A stretch of DNA of 64,000 nt from Scylla paramamosain (taxonomy: Eukaryota > Arthropoda > Malacostraca > Decapoda > Portunidae): positions 6,985,001 through 7,049,000 of the forward strand of contig NC_087157.1 in assembly GCF_035594125.1 (NCBI RefSeq). The letters run 5' to 3'. Each line of letters begins with the position of its first letter. The stretch's first letter is position 1. This document shows positions 59,570-64,000 of the stretch, piece after piece. The notes under the pieces were generated by a model. That model made no database searches. It was not told the DNA's origin and was given only the letters and a program-made list of their open reading frames with translations. Position numbers and translations under genes: made by a program.

Positions 59570-59654
<85 letters not shown>
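59327..59654. repeat. (AGG)n 59327-59430 and (CT)n 59572-59654
   Basis: AGG is pure to 59400, then imperfect. Confidence 0.95.
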
Positions 59655-59656
<2 letters not shown>

Positions 59657-61285
59657 GTATATAACTGCAGTTTTTGCGCCAACAAGAACTGGAACTATTT
59701 TTCTTTCAAATTCCAATCCACCATTTTTCACGTCACATCTTGCTTTTATTTGGATGGACGAGGACGAGGAGGGGTAGGAGGAAGAGGAGGAGGATGGGGG
59801 ACGTGAGAACCGCAATTCATCAGAGGTGGAATGAGCCAAACAAATACGCAGAGCAAACAGACAAACAGACAGGCAGAATTAGCATCGATCCCCCCACGTC
59901 GCCTGAACACAAAACCACGTGCCAGTCATCTGTCCTAACCCGGCGGCCATTCAACTCGTAAAAGCAGGTTAGTATTGCCTTGTCCGTCCTCTCATCTCCT
60001 CTCCATTGCTGATCCTCTCTTCCCTTCCTTTCTTCGTCCACAGGAAGCAAGAGTTTAATCAGTACTTTCACTCTTTCATCCCTTTCAATGGTAAACTCTG
60101 GTACTCTGAAACTCTCTGCTTGTTTCCGTTTTCTTTTCTATGGTGTGTTTTGAGACGTATCCGGAAGAAAATTGGTCTTCATTTTGGTTTTCCTTCTCTT
60201 TTCAACTTTTTGGGGGTAGTGGGGTGGTAGGGTTGGCTAGGTGAGCGGCAAACTGGCGGCTCGTTTTCTTTTTATATTCTTGGCCATCGTCCTTCATGCA
60301 TTAATACCTATCCTTATTTCATTCTCGATTTCCATCTGTCCTTCCTTATCATCTATCCTTCCCATTTTCTCTTCCATCTCCTCTCCTCCTCCCCACCAAC
60401 CATCTTATTTCCTCTTTTTCCCCTTATCTCCAGTACACCTCTATCCCACTTTAATTGTCGGCGTCTATCTCTCTTTCCCTTTATCCTCCCAATCACTTCT
60501 TCCCTCTTCTCATCTTCACCACCATCTCTCATTCCCTTTCCATTCACCTCCACTACACATCATCCCTTCTTGATCTTCCGTCTCGCTCTCCTTCCTTCGT
60601 CCAACCCTCGTCTCTTGAGTGTCGCCACCAGTACCATAATTGTCAGCACAATCACTATAATCGCCACAGTGATAAGACTCCTGTGTTTATGACGTAACTG
60701 TTCACACCAAGTCTCCCGCATCAGGAGTTCCATTACAAATAGGAGATTAGTACCAGTTTAACAATCATTATCAGGAAAAGGAAAGAAGGAAAGTGAAGGA
60801 AATGACACAGAAACAACTACTACTAATATTACCACAATCACTGCCGCCATCATCACCAAACCAACACCAAAATTAATATCACTGCCACAATCATCAGCAG
60901 GATAGGAAAGAAGGAAGGTGAAGGTAATGACACGGAAACAAAACCGCTACCATCACCATCACCACTGCCTACACCAACCCCAACACCAAAATCAACATCA
61001 TTATCATCCGGATCAACAGGGGAAGACAAAACAAAGGGGATGAGAACAAAGACATGGAAACAAAACTACCACCACCACTACCACCACCACCACCCCCAAT
61101 ACTATCAACAACAAAAACAACTCGAAAAATAACAAGAGTCGTGGGATTTTTACACGAAATCAAAACAACAATTTGTCAGTTGAGACACACGACACGCTGT
61201 CAGAAGCACTCCCAATTAGCGATAAGTGTGGCGGGGATCTGCTACAGTAGCTCTTGGTGGGAAAACTTTTTTCTCGAAACATCAC
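59655..61285. other. Unique DNA without recognised gene
   Basis: Polypyrimidine at 60260-60600. Two similar segments near 60770-60870 and 60895-60965 share a GGAAAGAAGGAA.GTGAAGG block and ATGACAC.GAAACAA, with a weaker third copy near 61020. Confidence 0.5.
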
Positions 61286-61287
61286 AC

Positions 61288-61288
<1 letters not shown>

Positions 61289-61363
<75 letters not shown>

Positions 61364-61435
61364 CACTGGTACATAATAAAATAAAATGAACACTAATTTT
61401 AAGTGCAAGAGCTTGTTAATATGCTATCACATGAA

Positions 61436-61497
<62 letters not shown>
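61289..61497. repeat. (AG)n 61289-61361 and (AC)n 61438-61497
   Basis: Pure arrays. Confidence 0.95.
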
Positions 61498-61499
<2 letters not shown>

Positions 61500-61774
61500 A
61501 GACAAATCAAGGAAGAGCCAAACGAGAGGCGACAGGCACCTTGTCAGTTTAAAATCCAGCAAACGATCTCCCCTCCTCGTCGTTACCTCCAGCACGAGCC
61601 AACAACGGTACGGTCTAATTGCTCCCGTGTCATTAAAGGAAGGCCATTAGTACACGGGCGAGGGACTTCCACCTGCTGTTAGGGCGTGTCTTCTGCCGTG
61701 CATGAGAGGGAAGCGGGAATTGCGTGGGGAATAAAGGGGAGGTTGTTGCATGTTTTATGTTAGTTGGTATTATC

Positions 61775-61776
<2 letters not shown>

Positions 61777-61845
<69 letters not shown>

Positions 61846-61969
61846 TCTAGCTATCGATAAACATTTTTACATGTATTTTTTAATCTTTATTTTTGTGTTT
61901 TTAAGAATAATGAGAATTCATGCAGTACTAAAAACTTTAGTATATCAGTGATGTTTCATGCACAGGAAT

Positions 61970-62030
<61 letters not shown>
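61777..62030. repeat. (GT)n 61777-61844 and (AC)n 61974-62030
   Basis: Inverted pair 130 bp apart. Confidence 0.95.
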
Positions 62031-62032
<2 letters not shown>

Positions 62033-62494
62033 CCCCGAGCCGTTCTGCTTCTTGAAATATACATTTTTTTTATTCCCTTTCGCCAGGTGAACACTCCTAA
62101 GAGACGCTTATCCCTCTGTCTGACGTCATACCAAAACCTGAGCCTCATTAAATTTAGCCACCATCAAGAAGTCTCGCCCGAAAAAGTTTGCTCTAAAAAC
62201 AGTCATCCTCCATACATGTCTTTTCTTCTTTCTTGCTTTCTTTTTGTTTCTCCTATGGCTTTTGTCGTGCTGGTATTTACATTCACAGCTTTTCCTTCAC
62301 TTCAGCCATCTGTCAATCTCTGTAGCAGTTATTGAGAGTCCATAAGCAATACTATATCGCTCGCATATAGTAAAAATGGAGGAAAGTAAAGATGATCCCT
62401 GCTAAGTCATGGAAAATCCGTTTTAATGTTGTAAACTGCGTGGACTCTCTCAATGGAATCTTATACATTATGCGTAATTAATCTTGTTTTCGTT

Positions 62495-62497
<3 letters not shown>

Positions 62498-62591
<94 letters not shown>
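62498..62591. repeat. (AT)n
   Basis: Pure 94-bp array abutting the LINE fragment at 62592. Confidence 0.95.
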
Positions 62592-62593
<2 letters not shown>

Positions 62594-63180
62594 TATATGT
62601 GGTATCACTCAGACGTCATCTAGATTGTGCTGTGTAGTTGTGGTCCACACATTACAGAAATGATATAGGTCTGTTAAAAGCAGTACAAAGAAATATGACA
62701 AGGGATGCAAAATATTCCTTACGAGAGGAGATTATAACTTTCAAATTCTCACTCGTTAGGGAGCAGCGTGCTCATGCTTCGTAAAGTTGTATTAAAAGAA
62801 AATACAGGAAAAAATGGCTTTTCAAACAGATAATAGAATATTGTAATAAGCTCAATAATTAGACTGTTAGGGCCGAGGTAATGGGTAGCCTTAAAAGAAG
62901 ATTACATCGGTTTATGGATACTGATAACAAATGCATATAGTGCAGATAGGCATGTTTTATGCCGGAACTACTAGGTGTAGGCGTGCAGGTTTCTTGCAGT
63001 TTCCCTAATGTTCTGACGTTTTTATGTGGAATTTTCTTTATATTTATTCTTTACATCGAATGAGTGTAAATAATGTTTTTGTAAGTGTAAAAATTCTTTC
63101 CTTCCTGACACTTAATTTGTCCATCTTTTTCTTTGATTTGTACTTTCGTCAGTATCATGGTAGCTTTGTAAGTAAAACTC

Positions 63181-63224
<44 letters not shown>

Positions 63225-63237
63225 CATTATTATTATA
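62592..63237 (+). mobile_element. 3' portion of a LINE related to copies A and B, with (ATT)n tail
   Basis: On the plus strand, with stops and shifts, the fragment encodes IGLLKAVQRNMTRDAKYS (the xxLExVQRRxTR motif of non-LTR polyproteins), then REQRAHA and MGSLKRRLHRFMDTDNK. The following UTR, from ATGTTTTATGCCGGAACTAC through TTTCTTGCAGTTTCCCTAAT, matches the tail of copy A. About 200 bp of AT-rich UTR follows and ends in (ATT)n (63181-63237). A (TA)n tract abuts its 5' side. It is inactive. Confidence 0.7.
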
Positions 63238-63800
63238 TTACTAATTTCCACACTCATTTTCTAAAATGCATAGGGTATTCTGTTTTAATAATTTTCTCTC
63301 TGCATGCAGCCGCCGTGAGGGATGAGTAACAAGCCCTGCCCTACACATTCCTCCCACACATTTACTATTTCGGTAGCAGCATGCAGTTCAGCAGAAACCA
63401 ATATTGTACGCTAACATATCCCCAGGCATCCATTCCTCTCCTGTAATCCGTTCTTGCACATGAAAAGAGCAAAACATGGTGTAATACACTGCAGAGAATA
63501 GTATTTCCTTTCCCTTCCAACACACACCTTACCATCCGGGTGGGCTGTGAGGCGGCAGTGTATAGGAAGAGAGGTCAACCAGAACGACGCCTTAAATTAA
63601 TCAATGAATCAATTAGTCAAGGACGGGCACCACTTCCCTCTCCCTCCTTTAGCCTCCATGACGGTCTACCTCACCTTCACTGGCACCTTAAAATAAACTG
63701 CCTACCTGTAATACTTATGACAAAACCTTGAGTCCTGTCACCGTCATACATTAAGAAAACACAAGCAGGTACTCACACGTCAGTCTTATGCAGCCTCGTC
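63238..63800. other. Unique DNA without recognised gene
   Basis: Short frames only, up to the splice-like site at 63.8 kb. Confidence 0.5.
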
Positions 63801-63804
63801 GCGT

Positions 63805-63850
63805 GGTGCACCTGCTGCCTCGCTTACCTGGGAATAATAAAAGAGACTGT
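63805..63850 (-). other. Candidate recursive splice site
   Basis: On the minus strand CTCTTTTATTATTCCCAG is followed directly by GTAAGCGAG (63828/63827). About 50 bases downstream is GT|GTGAGTACC, a second donor-like sequence near 63777. The layout repeats that of the site at 19.6 kb. Confidence 0.4.
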
Positions 63851-64000
63851 CAATACCTAAGATGCTCGTATCAATAGTACATGGAGGGTTTCTGTGGATA
63901 AGTAGTAATGGGGGAAGATGTAAGGTACGACACACAATGAAGACTTATGGATGTGAGTGATATACTGACGGCAAAGCTATTTTATTTATTTACTTATTTA

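Overview
This window looks like noncoding DNA from a large eukaryotic genome, most likely a decapod crustacean and possibly a crab. The evidence is threefold. Simple-sequence DNA is very dense: dozens of (AG/CT)n and (AC/GT)n arrays plus (AGG)n, (AAG)n, (AAT)n, (AGT)n and (AT)n, by eye roughly 10-15% of the sequence. There are 3' ends of non-LTR retrotransposons of a type I recall from crustacean genomes. There are no compact bacterial-style genes. The taxonomic call is inference from composition and repeats.

Coding content is sparse. The only segment I would defend as protein-coding is on the minus strand at 36205-36452. It has a good Kozak context, strongly GC-biased third positions, about 82 codons and a plausible splice donor, so it is probably the first coding exon of a gene running toward lower coordinates. 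I do not recognise its product. Several exon-like segments bounded by good splice motifs are listed at low confidence: 8079-8120 (+), 30415-30584 (+), 28939-28983 (-), 50133-50147 (+) and 55650-55683 (-). CAG|GTAAG junctions with upstream pyrimidine tracts, the form of recursive splice sites, occur at 19631/19630 (-), 63828/63827 (-) and 50743/50744 (+), with a weaker one at 1677/1678 (+). This is what one would expect if much of the window is very long intron.

Layout. 1-9 kb: unique DNA, (AG)/(GT)/(CT) arrays, a copy of a dispersed repeat at 761, a 126-bp-period array split by a (CCA)n expansion (2396-2810), a 153-157-bp array with a LINE 3' end inserted in it (3754-4480) and a third array (6142-6560). 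9-20 kb: an AT-rich 126-bp array (9351-9695), a second LINE 3' end (12160-12366) wedged between (AG)n and (GT)n, a GC-richer stretch (16.3-17.3 kb) and a hairpin-forming inverted repeat (19161-19290). 20-36 kb: (AAAT)n/(AT)n, a third LINE fragment (24390-24625), a CCAAT-box cluster with a splice donor (26411-26548), a purine-rich array (27365-27790), a roughly 490-bp (GAA)n tract (32407-32897) and a 285-bp (AG)n tract (35365-35649). 36-54 kb: the coding exon, then the densest simple-repeat region (41.9-49.2 kb) and two more copies of the dispersed repeat, one carrying an internal 70-bp tandem array (53412-53890). 54-64 kb: more simple repeats, polypyrimidine DNA and a plus-strand LINE 3' end with an (ATT)n tail (62592-63237).

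No rRNA, tRNA, CRISPR, prophage, operon or viral gene was found. Almost all open reading frames are translations of simple repeats (poly-Leu/Ser, Arg-Glu, Cys-Val, Thr-His). I found no new multi-gene system. The observations most worth checking are the recursive-splice-like sites, the minus-strand coding exon, the CCAAT cluster and the repeat families with nested structure.
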